DNA of 64,000 bases, taken from the NCBI GenBank assembly GCA_037176845.1, contig JAYKXP010000006.1, positions 124,001 to 188,000 of the forward strand, in the 5' to 3' direction. Both the position numbers and the translations under genes were made by a program. Below, piece by piece: positions 1-13,277 of the stretch; within the stretch, counting starts at the first letter, position 1; each line of letters opens with the position of its first letter. The notes under the pieces are model-generated. The model made no database searches, was not told where the DNA came from, and was given only the letters and a program-made list of their open reading frames with translations. Source of the stretch: Paramarasmius palmivorus. Taxonomy: Eukaryota > Basidiomycota > Agaricomycetes > Agaricales > Marasmiaceae.

Positions 1-385
1 TCCAACGAGCTACGAACATTAGTGCGCGAGTTGAGTCGCACACTGCCGTTCGCTGTCATGTTGCTTCGGATAGCTGGGATAGCTACTAGGGTGAGCTAGC
101 GTATGTAGGTACGACTATAAGGTGTACGACTAGGGTATGTCCGGGCGGTAAATGGGTAGGTGGACAGTAGGATGAGCTACAATTACGATTACGCGGGTAG
201 TGTGATTTCTGCAGGTTGAAAGCAGACTTTTTGGGATGATACACGAATGGAATGCCAAATGAGAGGATACGGAGTTACCGAAATACGCACGTAAAATGCG
301 CAGACCATTGAAATCAATACCGAACGTAAAAAAAGTCGTTAAGAATCCTAAGCACATATCGTCGTGATTGATGATGAGGTGAGAC
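1..385. other. 3' flank of EMG1, no gene seen
   Basis: No coding signal or RNA gene was recognised. The stretch lies beyond the EMG1 stop codon and contains short degenerate repeats of GTACGACTA and TAGCTAGGG-like words near 90-135. It is probably the 3' untranslated region plus an intergenic edge. Confidence 0.4.
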
Positions 386-2094
386 TCAGAGCACATTCCA
401 CAGATCCTCGAGGGCGCAACAGAACTGGCAACATGGTGTGAGCATTGAACACAAGGAAGCCATAGCAAAGTCGCACCTTGCCACATGCCACGCTGGCACT
501 GAGTGGGTATGCGCTTATACCAATCTTTTCGTCAACATATGCATCAGCAAAGTCGTCCTTGCCCCGTGCCATTGCACCAACGAATACAGCAATGTTATGA
601 GTCTCCGGTATCGTGGGGAGGTAGGTCGACAAACGGCGAACAGGCGAATCACCAGACAATGCTGTCATAGCGGAGGTAGTTAGGTTGGAGACTGCTATAA
701 GGAATAGGCTTGGACACGTACTGATTTTGTGTGTGTTTGGTGGGAAATGGTCGGTGACAGGATTCTGGAATATATTGGGTATGGTAAGAATCAGAGGTAT
801 GAATCAGACCACCCCACGTACCTTGACCACTTTCAGCAACTTTTCAGGGCCATTGACACCTCTTATCGATAGTTTGTGTAGTAGTTGCACTGTTGGAGAA
901 GATAAAGATGTGAGTGTGTTCACATGACTCGGAAGATGTGGACTTACCCATGAGGCCGCTAAATCGCTTGAACGTTCGTGGAATTCGTACATGAGGATTG
1001 ACCTCGATGAGAACACCTTTTGCAGTGTGTATGTAGACTTGAAGAAGGCCAGCCTTGTTCAACGGTGAGTCAAGGAGTGTGAGAAGACACTATGATGTAT
1101 GGGTTAGTATGCCGATTTTCCGATCAGTGTAAAGAAATGAATAGAACTTGAGCCCAGAATGGGCGAAACACGGGGGAAAATCCAAGCCATGAGAACAGTA
1201 TTACAGATAGCGAACAGCGGCTACGTATGTAGCGAGGTTTTTCAGAACATTGTGTGTAAGATGAACAAAGAATTGAGAGAAGTACTTCCTCGAAGAACTT
1301 CGCAGAATAAAAATAGGGCAAAAGTACTAATAATGGCTTGGGTAGAATGATAGAGGACGAACCTGGTGCGTAATATCGGGTCGTGCGTCTGCGATATCCC
1401 TCCCAGTCTTGGCCAGAATGCCTTGATGATCATCGCAGTTCAACAACGTATACTTGACTTCTCCTTCTTTCCCCTTGCGGCCTGCCTTGGAGCTTCCGGA
1501 GACGCGGTATGCTTCTAGGCATGCGTTCTCTAGAACGACGAATAACCGACGGGGATTGGTATTGGACGAAAGGCTACCACGGGGTACTTGTGCCTGTACA
1601 GGCAACATGTGGGGGTTGGCAGTAGCATCTCGCTTGACGGCCGGGGTCGTGGTAGGGGCAGGGAAAGGATTGGCATTTGGATTGAGACTCGATGAAATTT
1701 TTGATTCGGTAGTGTTGGCCAGCTTTCGTGATCTGGCGCTGGGAAGGGGTTTTGTTGGTCGATCTTGTGCTACTTCCTGTTGTACTGGAGTAGAATCTTC
1801 ATTGTCAGACGAATCTGAGCTGGATAAGCCTTCGCCAGTGACGATGTAGCTGGTTTTTTCGTGATCGACTTGCATATCTTCTTCTTCTGGGGATGTATTG
1901 TCGTCGTCGTCGTGAACAGGTTCGTGCTGCCTGCGACGTTGAAGGGGGCGTTCACCTGGGGTAGACTTGGGGCGTGGTGGTGGTTCGAGATGAGGACGTG
2001 CACGCAAGAGTGCAGCGATGCTATCCGAGTCACGAGCTGTGCTAGAATGCCTGCGACGACGAGGGACTGTTGGGATTGGGGCTTCCACGGACAT
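386..2094 (-). CDS. EMG1: 18S rRNA pseudouridine N1-methyltransferase Nep1
   Basis: Nep1/Emg1 is a SPOUT-class enzyme that methylates a hypermodified pseudouridine in 18S rRNA and is needed for 40S subunit assembly in the nucleolus. First exon (2094-1363): an acidic, Ser/Pro-rich extension of about 165 residues, then family motifs [28 protein letters not shown] and ARPDITHQ. Later exons give [68 protein letters not shown] and [14 protein letters not shown]. The last exon (424-386) reads [12 protein letters not shown] and stops, matching the usual family C-terminus. The intron at 1090-1362 is about 273 bp, far longer than its neighbours. The protein is longer than the yeast enzyme because of the N-terminal extension. 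It is divergent from CDC16 across 208 bp. Family identity is firm; internal exon edges near 670-800 were not fully traced. Confidence 0.93.
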
Positions 2095-2302
2095 TTTGGG
2101 AGGGATAAGCAGATAATGGTAGTGAGAATGAAGCTTTTTACTTATATATGTTCTGGGAACTTTTCAAGAACCGGTTATAGCCTTTCAATTTTTGCTATAT
2201 GTAAAAATTACACTTTGATGTCGGCCGTGCAACTTATGTAAAAATTCTCGGCTGCCCCATCACGTTCAGCCTTGCACTCTGCTTTGTTCAACGTCGACCA
2301 CG
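2095..2302. promoter_or_regulatory. Shared divergent promoter EMG1 / CDC16
   Basis: This 208-bp gap lies between two divergent start codons and must carry both promoters. An AT-rich stretch with TTATATATG lies near 2141-2150. No specific factor site was recognised. Confidence 0.5.
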
Positions 2303-5138
2303 ATGACCTCGACCCCTCCTCCGACGGGCCACTTTGCTATTCCTGCAATCCCAAACCTTCCTACTCCTTCTGGATCGCGTCATAGAGGCTCAATTGGCTC
2401 TTCATTCTCGTTTGGTCCTCAATCACTCGTCGACTCTTTCAATGACGCGAACTCGAGCACTTACTCGCACAATTATTCTGTCGCAATGGATCCAAATAGG
2501 TCAATGGGGTACATCAATCCACCTCAATCATCTCCACGTCGCCCAAGAAAGCGGAAAGAGAGCATCGGAAGACCTGTACATCCTCTCGCCAACGATACTA
2601 CCGGTATCTTTCAAGACTCGGAGGACGACGCGGACGACGAGGAAGAGGGCGAGTGGAGTATGATAGATAGGATGAGGCTATGGCGACATGATGCTCTTAT
2701 GCAGCATCTGTACGATACAGCTGCATTCTGGGGAGACAAACTCGTAAGCTGGACAAGCAAGTTTCGCGTCTGTTTACACATGAACATGCAATTAATGGAG
2801 GTTTAGATGATCCAAACGACGCGTTTTGGCTGGCTCAGACATATTTCATGCAACATCAATACTCACGTGCTGAACGCCTCCTCACTCGTCCATTCCCTAT
2901 ATCACCGCCCCGTCAACCGCCTTCTCCAGCGCTGAATATGACTAACGGCGACATCTCACATCTCCCTTCCTTCAAAGGCAAAGGTCGCGAACAAGAGCCG
3001 GAGCCCATCACACGGATACCATTAAATCCTAGTGGCGTGCTTGGTGTTTCCGACGAAATGCAAGATCACGTAGCGAGACTGGTAGACATGAGTCTCGCGT
3101 GCCGGTATCTGGCTGCTCAGTGCCAGCTTCGTCAAGGTGATTGGACAGGCGCAACAGAAATGTTGGGCGAAGCAAATCCTTTCCGTGGTTCTGGTGCGTA
3201 TTCATTCCGGGTCACCATATGCTTATATTTATCCATCGGTTCTCAGCCCGGAGTGGACCTGCAATACCAAACATCGATGGCGGTATCAAAGTGCGTCACA
3301 GAACACATCTTTCATTCCAATCAAGGCCTAACCCGCTTCTAGATAGAGGCATCTATGTGCCATTTACGAGGGCTACTCATGCTCAAGTTAAATAAAGCGG
3401 ATCAAGCCAAACACTGCTTCATGGAAGCACTAGCACTAGATGTGAAATGCTATGATGCATTCGAGCAGTTGGTAAGCGGAGAAATGTTATCGCCAGATGA
3501 AGGTTCGCTTCCTGTTTTGTCCAAATTCGCGCCAATTCCCTGATCCCTACCCAGAATGGGAGTTTGTGCAAGGATTATCGTATGCTTCGCAAACACCCCA
3601 GGATGCTACTTTTATCCAACTCATCTACACCACGCGGTTAAGGAAGTACAAGCATGGCGAAGAACAGGCCCTCACCCGAAGACGCTTGGTAGAAGAGTAT
3701 GGATTAGGTGACAACCCAGATGTGCTATATAGCTTCGCCGATGCGCTGTATACCAACTTCCGCTGGTCGGATTGCTTCGTTATCACATCCAGGTAAGTTT
3801 ACGTATTTTCCTTTGTTTTGGTCATTCTATTTAACACGAACACAGAATTCTGAACCTCGTCAACATTCATAATCCGACTGTGCCTCTTCATTTAGCATGC
3901 ATGTATCATCTCAAGCATCTGCATTCAAAACTATTTCTGCTAGCTCATGAGATGGTCGATCGTGAGCCAGAGAACCCGATCAGCTGGTATGCAGTTGGAG
4001 TGTGGTATCTGAGCCACAAGAACTTTGTCAGCGCACGGCAGTATTTCAGGTAGGTGCCACGCACACGGTTTATTCAAAGACTGACTACGGTATACAGTAA
4101 ATCTTCTTTAATGGATCCCCGATTTGCACCGGCGTGGATAGCATTCGGGCATACCTTTGCAAACGAGGGTGAACACGACCACGCAGTGACAGCCTACTCT
4201 ACAGCGGCGAGGATGTTTCCAGGGTAAGATTTCTAATAACCGTCCTGTTCTCGGTGTTGACACTGTCGATGAACGTAGATCCCATATACCTCTGACGTTC
4301 GTGGGAATGGAGCAGATTGTGCTCTCGAACTACAAGTTGGCTGATGAGGCGCTTGCGGCCGCACACTCGATGTGTGATAGTGACCCACTTCTATACAATG
4401 AACGCGGTGTTATGGCGTATAACCACGGGAGGTAGGTGTCGACTGGTGCGTTTTGTTTCGTGATCTTATTCGCCTGGCTTCTTGTAGGTACAACGACGCG
4501 GCAGAATTGTTCGAGAAGGCTCTTTCACTGGCCGAAATTACCCAAAGTTCCCAGCATTCCTGGACGATAACCTATGTCAATCTGGGAACGTGTTACAGAA
4601 GACTCAGGTGCGATTGGGTTTCTGATCAATTGGTTGAAATGAGGAGAGCTAATTCGGTCGATTGAATGTAGGCGGTACGACGAAGCCCGCGATACTTACA
4701 AAAAAGTCATCGCCCTCGATCCTCGGCAATCACTTGCATTGGGTTTCTTGGGTCTGGTGTACCATCTCACCGGGAACGTCGAAAGCGCCATAGTCAAGTA
4801 CCACGAGGTACGTTATGTGTAAATCAAATCTTTCGGGGTCTGATGGTGGTTGACAGGCCCTCTCCGTTGACCCTATTAATGCATACATCATGGAGTTGCT
4901 GAACATCGCGCTGGAATCAGCGGCGGCATTGGCGTTACATGATGTCGGAAGCAGGTCCAAGGAACAATTCAAGATTCAGGCAGGGAGGTTGAAGGAGAAA
5001 TATGCGACTATTCAGCCGGCAGCGAAGGAGTTGTTCGATCAACCAGGTCTATTGCTGGCGGCTTCTTCGCCACGCGATGTCTCTGTGGACAGTGTAGCTG
5101 GGGATAGTACGATGGGCGAAGAGATGAGTGTTGGATGA
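2303..5138 (+). CDS. CDC16: APC/C subunit Cdc16 (Apc6), TPR protein
   Basis: Cdc16 is a scaffold subunit of the anaphase-promoting complex, the ubiquitin ligase that triggers mitotic exit. The N-terminal 120 residues are low complexity. Next come [20 protein letters not shown] and [20 protein letters not shown], the signature of fungal Cdc16. TPR repeats follow in short exons: [73 protein letters not shown] and [18 protein letters not shown]. The C-terminus ends with [11 protein letters not shown] and a helical tail. At least eight introns of about 50-60 bp are visible, for example 3794-3845 and 4228-4278. The first exon junction (about 2742-2805) could not be resolved to a canonical in-frame GT-AG pair. 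The start is the first ATG after the divergent promoter. Confidence 0.92.
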
Positions 5139-5520
5139 CTGGAAAGAGTCCGCAGCATTCATTGATGATTCATTGGAGTATGTTGGAGTCGAGAGACATT
5201 TACAAGCAAAATGCCGGCAGAAAAAAGGTGACGCTGAGATCCGGGCTCCCGAAGTTTAGGAGTTTAATTGCGAGGGTTGTTTCCTTCCTGTTGTGTAGCA
5301 ATGCGATTCGAGAGTGCTCAGACATATTCTTTGGCGGCTTGTAGATGATGCGAGAGATGATTAGAAACCTGGTAGAAGCGAATCGAATGACCAACGAATG
5401 ACACTTGTCGGTGACTTCAGACATTACTTATGTAAGGGTGAACTGGCAGAGTAGCGCTTGACTTGGTCGTTGAATGTGAAACTCGGTCAAGCGGACTAAT
5501 GCTCGTCTCCTACCACCATC
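5139..5520. other. CDC16 / phytochrome intergenic region
   Basis: This 382-bp stretch holds the 3' end of CDC16 and the promoter of the phytochrome gene. No gene or clear TATA box was seen. Confidence 0.4.
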
Positions 5521-8500
5521 ATGACCTCCCCACCACCATCTGAATCTTCTTCTTCTTCGCATTCAACCTTTGTTTACCCAGTCAAGTCTCTCCTTTCTGG
5601 AATTCAACCTCATCGCGAATCACCGGCGTCTTCTGCATCGGCAAGCCCACAACAGTCTCCAGAATTATCCCGGTCTATTACCCTTGGTCTTTCATCACCT
5701 AGTATGTTCAGTATACTTGTCTTTCAGCTACTAGAATAGCTGATTTTGTGCAGCGGAATCGGAAACGAGCGATGGATTCACGACAACAGCACAGGCAGCG
5801 AGTCCAAGCCACCATCCTACTCGTTCAATGTCTTTAGGCCAGAGTACAACGCGACCGCGTTCTCGTCGATCTCAAAGCATTGCTACGATTGCATTTGGAG
5901 ACTCCGCATCACCCACGGTGACGGCAAAACGTTCACGGAAACACCTCGATCAGGACACATCCCCCAACTTTCGACACTTTCCAGCAGGAGATGAAGATCC
6001 AACTTCACCACGTTCATTTTCCAAATACCCTTCGGGCTCGTCTTCATCAGGCGCAACCTCACCTCAGTCAACGACGATCGACTCCGCGTTCTTCTCATCA
6101 GACCTCTTTCAACTAGACACTTCGCCCCCAATAACCCCCGACGAATACCCATATGATGCACGACATCCTCCCCCTTTACCCTTAATTGCAGGACAAGCTT
6201 TCACGACAACGAGTGCTTCGCTGCTGCCTACTCACTCTGAGGAAGAAAACCTCAGATATGAACGTCCGTGGAATGTATCGGAGCTCGGCATTGTCCACCT
6301 CCCTACGGTGTCATCATCGAGAGCCAGCTCTCGAAGCTCCCAACCAGAGGAAGACAAAGGATTTAAAACACGCTCAAATTCATCCGGTCAGCGTAGTAAC
6401 ACATCCAGCAATGTTTCGCAATATTATACCCCTGAAGACTTTTCATCGTCAAGTGGTAGCCGGAATGCCGCCTATGGCGAGGGACCTGGAATCAAGCGTT
6501 CGACGTCACCCGCGCCTTCGACAACATCATCGGCAGACGTGCCTTTGGCCACTGTACGGTTTCAGTACACCCAAGACTCGAACGGGCACCACGTCGTGAC
6601 AGGACGGGAAGGACAGTTTACCAAGTGTGAAGACGAGGTATGCATGCGCTTCGCCAATTTATTCCGTCATAGTTGCATCAAATCGACGGGTAACTAACGA
6701 TGCTTGTAGCCTATTCGGACCCCTGGCGCTGTCCAGGGATTCGGCGTGCTTATCGCTGTCGAAGAATTGGAGGACAGGCTACTCGTGCGACAAGTTTCGG
6801 AAGTGCGAGGTTCATTTTGTTTTCCGTCCGACTTGTTATCCTAATTTTACGCACAGAACTCCTCTGAGATTTTGGGATTATCGCCTCAATACCTCTTCTC
6901 TTTGGAATGCTTCACCGATACCCTACCAGATTCCCAGGCTTCGTTACTGTGGGATAATATTCAATTCCTGAACGACCCATCCCTGGGTCCCGACTATTCT
7001 ATGGATTCAGACATGGTGGAAGACGACTCAGAGCAAGATGCACCACACGTATTCTTACTGTCCGGTTATGGCGCCCCTGGTACCGGTAGGCCCAACGAAA
7101 CAACAGCTTTTCCACATGATCCTTGGGGTGCTCAGAGCGGTCGACGACGATGGACATGCTGGTGCGCTGTACATCGACCACAGCCAAGTCCGTATCTATC
7201 GGCATCTGGGCAAAAATCCCCTGATAAACGTGGAATGATCATCATGGAATTTGAGCTAGAAATTGATATGATGAACCCGTTATACCCGCCTCAGGAACCT
7301 GCTCGTACTGCACCTTCGAAAGCATCGGCCGCTTCGGGGATGATATCTCCCTCTAGCAGTTCAGGCAGTGATAGTGCATCTGGGTCTTCGTCTTCTGGCA
7401 GTGGCAGCGGAAGTCGAAGCGGTGGAAACTCGACAGACGAATCGGATAGAACTTTGGTCTCCACTATATCCGAGGAAACGAATTCATCCACAACGACACT
7501 GTCGTCGTTCTCAGGCTCTCCTGATTCACAGTTGTCGATCAGGCCACCGGCATTAGCCTCGACATCATCGGAGGATACTGTTACGCACAGCGACACCATC
7601 GGTCCCCTACAAGCTCACACCGGACAGAGAACGACACCAACATCGTTAGCAGGGTTGGAAGGAGACGATCAATGGGTCCCAAGCACAGAGGAGATATTGG
7701 AAAGCACCACATCCCGAGCAAGACCTCTTCCTGCACTTGAGCGCTTACGACGACTATCAAAGATGCCTGGTGGAAGCTCAGATTCCAGCTCAACGACCAC
7801 ACCCAATGCCAGGACACCTGGTCCCAGTACAGCCGCTACCAAACGCCGCAACCGTCGCTCACAAATCGGTGGGAACGTTCCAGGAGCTGTTGGTATGATG
7901 GATGTCTTTGCAGTTATGGCCCAGATCAACGATCAGCTGGGTGCTGCCCCCGATTTGGACACATTTCTGAAGATCGCCGTGGGCCTAATAAAGGACTTGA
8001 CACAGTTTCATCGGGTGCTAGTGTACCAGTTTGATGAGATGTGGAATGGGCAGGTGGTGTCGGAACTCGTTGACTGGAATCAGACCCGTGATTTATATAT
8101 GGGTCTTCATTTCCCTGCAAGTGACATACCAGCTCAGGTGAGAGTGCACAGATCTACACAAATGTTAAGCTAATGGATCCCGGTAGGCGCGAGAACTGTA
8201 CAAGACAAGTAAGCATTGCGCTTCTCATGTCCCCGACTGGTTCTGACATTTCATGCCATGTCAGATAAAGTCAGAATTCTTTACGACCGAGATCAATCGA
8301 CGGCGCGGTTGGTTGTCCGGAGTAAAGAGGACCTTGACCCCCCTCTGAATATGACACATTGCTATCTGCGTGCGATGAGCCCCATCCACTTGAAATGTGA
8401 GTTTGTCGAGATATGAGAGGCTGATTTCATTGAACACCCTCTCTCGTCAGATCTAGGGAACATGAGTGTCAGGGCATCAATGTCTGTGGTAAGCCTCATC

Positions 8501-11500
8501 TGCACCTTTGGACATTCAAAACAAGAATAACACGGCATGTAGTCGATAATGGCATTTGGCACGTTATGGGGTTTGGTGGCATGTCATTCGTATGGTAGTC
8601 ATGGCATGAGAGTTTCTTTCCCTGTCCGTCAGATGCTCCGGCTTTTGAGCCAGTCAATATCCAGGAACATAGAACGATTGAGTTATGCCCAACGCCTTCA
8701 CACCCGAAAACTCGTGCGTCGATCCTTTCTCAGCGATCACCCTGTCGATACTGATGTCTGATTCCACCAATCAGATCAATACAATAAGTTCTGACAACCA
8801 TCCAGTATGCCGTCTCTTTTGATCTGGCTTCTCCAGAGTGCCTGGCTAATAAATACAACAGACTGGCTACATCGTGTCGAATGCGGATGACCTCCTTGGG
8901 CTGTTCGATGCCGATTTCGGCATCCTGGTTATTGGTGATGGTGCGAAAATCCTCGGACCCAATGAGCATGGGCAGGAGATTTTGATTATGGCAGAGTACT
9001 TGCGGTTGAAACAATTCAAGTAAATTTTATTATCTCCTTGCGTAGCCAGAACTGACGGCCTTTCAGCTCTATTCAGGTTTCTCAGGCTGTGACTGCTGAT
9101 TTCCCTGATCTCAAAATTTCCACTGGGTTAGAAGTTGTAGCCGGCCTACTTTACGTTCCTTTATCAAGCGGCGGAAATGATTTCATCGCATTCCTTCGGA
9201 GGGGCCAACCACGTAACGTTCATTGGGCAGGAAAACCTTTCAAATCTGGCGGAGAGGCGACGGCCGTGCTCGAGCCCCGAAAGTCATTCAAGATATGGTC
9301 TGAAAAGGTTGCAGGAAGAGGTAGAGCTTGGACAGATGAGCAGCTAGAAACCGCGGGGGTGTTAGCTTTGGTATATGGGAAGGTGATTTGTACCACACTG
9401 ACTTCTTGCTCATCGTTGACACTTGCCTAGTTCATTGAAGTTTGGCGACAGAAGGAAAGTGCGCTGGCAACCACCAAATTGACCAATCTTCTACTATCCA
9501 ATGCCAGTCACGAAGGTGCGTGCCTCTCCTGCAGTTATGAATACATGGTTCACAAAGAATTGTAGTTCGGACTCCTCTCAATCACATAATCAAGTATGCC
9601 AAATTCGTAGTCTTCTAATCTTCTCTACTAACCCTCCCCACTCAAGTTATCTGGAAATGGCTCTTAATGGACCTCTTGATGGTGAAACAAGAGATAACCT
9701 CAGCCACTCGTATAATGCTTCCAAGGCAAGAGATTGAATCATCTTGTTATCCTCTATACTGACACTCTTTGGTGTAGAGCCTGCTATTCACGATTAACGA
9801 CCTGCTAGTAGGTCTATGAATATGTACTTGTCCGACAGGTGACTTACAGACATCTTTCTCTAGGACTTGACACGACTCGAAAGCGGCAACGAAACGTCTT
9901 TTAATGAGCCTTTTGATCTACGCCACGCCATTGAGGATTCAACATATCTTTACCGGAAAGAGGCTGCGCGACGGAAGCTGTCCTTCAAGCTTGAGACCGA
10001 GAATGCTCCAAAGATGGTCATTGGTGACGCGCGCAAAATCAAGACGGTGGTGCAAAACCTGACGGCAAATGCCTGTATGTTAATTATCTGGGTTAGACCC
10101 TGACCGAAGCTCATGAGATCCCAAGTAAAATACACGAAACGTGGCTCAATCACCGTGCGCTGCACCACGTACGAAGAACCAGAGGGTCTCCGCTCCCCTT
10201 CATCAACGGCTGTGGAAATTGTGGTTCAGGATACCGGCTGTGGAATAGCTTCAGCCAAGTTAGAAAGCATATTCCGTGAGTTTGAGCAAGTGGAGTCAGC
10301 GGAGCCAAAGACTAGCACCGAGCCAGGCGTCGGTGAGTTTGTGTATTCGAATGAAGTGGAAATTTTAACTGAGGCCCCGATTAGGTTTAGGTCTGGCCGT
10401 CGTAGCAAGGATAGTAGAGCAACTTGGTGGACAACTGCGTGTTGAATCAAAAGTCGACGAGGGTAGCCGATTTTCCTTTCTGATACCGCTATCCCTGGAG
10501 TTGGAACTGGAGAGTGCGGAGAAATCTGGATCTTCAGCTAGTGGCTCATCATTAGCATCTTCGATACGATCCGCTCGTTCTCGTAAGGCATCTGGTGAAC
10601 GTGAGATTGACTCTCTGGTCGAAGCCCTAGGGTCAAATCATATGGAATCGAAACCGGGTTCAGTCACTGGATCTTCGTCGAGTCTAGATGCGTCTATCGA
10701 ACCCCCGCCACAAGTGACATCCAGTCCATCGCACGCCACGCCAGGGACGTTTAGCGTAACGGGATCTGCAATTCCTGTTCGACCAGTGAAGCTCGGCGAC
10801 GTAGAACCACCAGTTATTCGTTCTCATGCTAGCACTGGGCGTCTACGGTCACCCTCCCGACCTCTATTGGATAGAAGGCACTCCTCGGATACACCGTCGG
10901 CCGTGCCCCCTCCTCCAAAGAAACCCGTTGAGAAAACCAAAGTCAAACTTCGCGTGTTGATTGTCGAGGTACGGTCATTTTTGTGTTGACTACATCCAGA
11001 TGCTCATGGTGCGTTATAGGACAATGACATCAATAGAACGATTCTTGCCAAACGCCTTCGCATGGATGGACACGACGTTGTTAACACTACGAACGGCCAG
11101 GAAGGGCTCGATCAGGTCAAAGCAGACCGCGAATTCGACTGTATATTAATGGACATCAACATGCCCATTCTCAACGGTTTCGAAGCCTCGGAACGAATCC
11201 GAAGGGTAGAAAGGGAGGACGAGTCAAGTGAATCGACTAGTCCAACAACAGAAGAGCGGCGACTATCCCATCAGCTGAATGGTCGGATACCAATTTTCGC
11301 TGTTTCTGCTTCACTCTTCGAAAAGCAACGCGCAGAACTCTCTGATGCCGGCATGGACGGATGGATACTCAAACCCATCGACTTCAAGCGCCTTGCAGTC
11401 ATTTTGTCTGGTGTAATGGATTTGGAGCAACGGGAGCGGGATCGTTACCGCCCTGGTTGCAATTGGGAGGTAGGAGGTTGGTTGGCACAAACAAGGACTC

Positions 11501-11553
11501 CATCACGAGAATCCTCCTCGTATGATTTTGAGGACACTTCTAATGCTTCTTAA
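5521..11553 (+). CDS. Fungal phytochrome, hybrid sensor histidine kinase
   Basis: A red/far-red photoreceptor with kinase output. Domains in order: Ser/Pro-rich N-terminus (5521-6560); PAS with TKCEDE just before an intron (6639-6709) and PIRTPGAVQGFGVLIAVEE just after, where the Cys sits at the biliverdin-attachment position of bacterial and fungal phytochromes; a Ser-rich linker of about 190 residues (7300-7870); GAF starting DVFAVMAQINDQLG with the FPASDIPAQ motif at about 8110-8136 and SPIHLKYLGNMSVRASMS with the conserved His at about 8380-8490; PHY (about 8550-9430); HisKA with SNASHE split by an intron from VRTPLNHII (9500-9600); HATPase_c with DTGCGI (about 10230) and G-rich GVGLGLAVV; and a C-terminal receiver with LRVLIVE, then LMDINMPILNG (phosphoacceptor Asp near 11150) and a Lys in WILKPID. 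First exon ends ...SSP and splices at 5701-5753. All catalytic motifs look intact. Confidence 0.93.
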
Positions 11554-11941
11554 CGTCGTTTTGGGCCCACTGTATAGGTTTTTTTCTTCTTTTTGTCATC
11601 TTGCCACGGTCTGTATCGGATTTTGATAGTTTTCTCCACTGTTGGTCTCATGCTCTGGTCTGTATCCTTATTCTCCGGCGACATACAATTGTGATAATAG
11701 GCATATTCACGCAGCCTCATGCACTGTGTTACTTACTGCAATAGTTGATACGTTATACATATACTCCATACCGTACTTTACTTACAATACCTGCGTAAAG
11801 ACAAGATAGAATACCAAAAATAGGCCAGTTTTTGTGCTTCTGGCTATCTCCTATCTCCTATCATCCTCTTCCGACGAATGGGACTTTTGTCGGTCTACCA
11901 CTGTCGTCAGGTCGGCCGGGAAGTGAGAAGTTCTTGATCAC
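11554..11941. other. Convergent 3' ends, phytochrome / SDR
   Basis: This 388-bp gap lies between two converging genes. It is T-rich just after the phytochrome stop (TTTTTTTCTTCTTTTTG near 11578-11595), consistent with 3' untranslated sequence. No gene was seen. Confidence 0.4.
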
Positions 11942-12963
11942 TCACATGACAGTCACTTCAAGAACGGTGACATCGTTGGGAAGGCCCGCGATATGAACAA
12001 CTGTGTTGACGACGTGCTCGACAGCCATCACGGCTTCTGGTACAACTCGGCCATCGGCCTGGCGTGCACCAATGGCATGGTGATCAGCCATATCTGTGGA
12101 TGTGTTTCCTGTAGTACAGTGGTGAGGTTCAGAGCATATCTAGGTATGATAGTGAAAGGCATCACATACCAATGTTAATTTGTGTACAAGATACATTGTA
12201 ATCTCGGCCCTCAAGGGATGTAGTCTTGGTGAGACCGGTCAATGCGTGCTTTGACGCAGTGTAGGCATAAGAGTATGGTCTTGGAACAAGAGCCGAAATG
12301 GAACCATTGTTGATAATGCGGCCTGTGTCCAAGCTGAGTATTGTACGACTAACCGAGTACTGTGTAGTATACTGACCTCCTTGAGGAGACTGAGACCTAA
12401 AGATACGAACAGCCTCTTTTGTGCAGATGAAAGGCGCTATCAGGTTCACGTTGATGACCTGTTGGAACTGTTCAAGAGGCACTTCCTCGATTGGCACGAG
12501 GGGGTGAGCCGTTCCGGCATTCTAGGGTGTAAACTGAGATTATGATGGAAAGAGACAAATGAATATAAGGCCTATACGTTGAAAAGCAGGTCGAGGCGCC
12601 CTGGTAGATGCATTTCCCAGTTAGCGGCGAGAGCAAGTCGAATTCTGAGAAACACACCGAATGTTTTGACGGTTTCGTCAAATAGAGACTTGACGAAGCT
12701 CTCGTTGGTTACATCTCCAGCCAGGGCAAGGCATTTACGATCACCCTCTAGTTTCATTAAATCCTTCGTTTCTTCAAGAGCTTCCTGTCTCCTTGCAGTG
12801 ATAGTGACCACCCATCCAGCTGCTGATAGTGCGATCGCTGTATTCCTTCCGATCCCTAGTAAATGTACAATGCCCCGCTGAGTACTACCTGGTGCACAGA
12901 CAGGGATAGTATCTCACCTGAAGAAGCCCCCGTCACAATTGCTACCTTTCCGGCGCCAGACAT
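11942..12963 (-). CDS. Short-chain dehydrogenase/reductase (classical SDR)
   Basis: An NAD(P)-dependent oxidoreductase with a Rossmann fold; the substrate is unknown. The start codon gives [15 protein letters not shown], the glycine-rich TGxxxGIG cofactor loop, which is split by an intron. Then come [20 protein letters not shown], the NNAG motif at the junction near 12520-12590, [20 protein letters not shown], and the catalytic centre NNGSISAL plus [12 protein letters not shown] (Ser, Tyr-x3-Lys). The final exon, after an intron ending near 12113, reads [19 protein letters not shown] and runs to the TGA at 11944-11942, ending [10 protein letters not shown]. The protein is about 250 residues, typical for classical SDRs. 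An Arg in TARRQEAL after the second strand suggests NADPH preference, which is inference. Confidence 0.88.
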
Positions 12964-13209
12964 GGTTGCAGTGTTTTCTTCAAATTGATGGTAAGAGATA
13001 GACCGGGTAGCGACCTTGAGCTTGAGAGCTGCTGTTCGGCTTGTTCGTTACCATCCGTCGTATCAGTGACCACTTGACAATTCAGGAGGAATGAGTTCCC
13101 GGTTCACCGGGACGGATACCCGCAAGCTGGAGATGAAACAAGATGCCGATGTCTGACAGAGCCCCAATGACGACAGACGCAAACTCCACCTTCGGCAACC
13201 TCGGGCGTC

Positions 13210-13216
13210 TATAAAA
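13210..13216 (+). promoter_or_regulatory. TATA box
   Basis: TATAAAA lies 62 bp upstream of the ATG at 13278, in the 314-bp divergent gap (12964-13277) shared with the SDR gene. The position fits a fungal core promoter with a short leader. Confidence 0.55.
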
Positions 13217-13277
13217 GCACTGTCCTCGTGTTTCCCTTAAGGTCAAAGTCACCCCCGACGTCGCTGCTGCCTTCAAC

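Noticed and set aside
1090..1362. C/D-box snoRNA in the EMG1 intron
   Set aside because: No RTGATGA box was found on the minus strand; only stray CTGA words.
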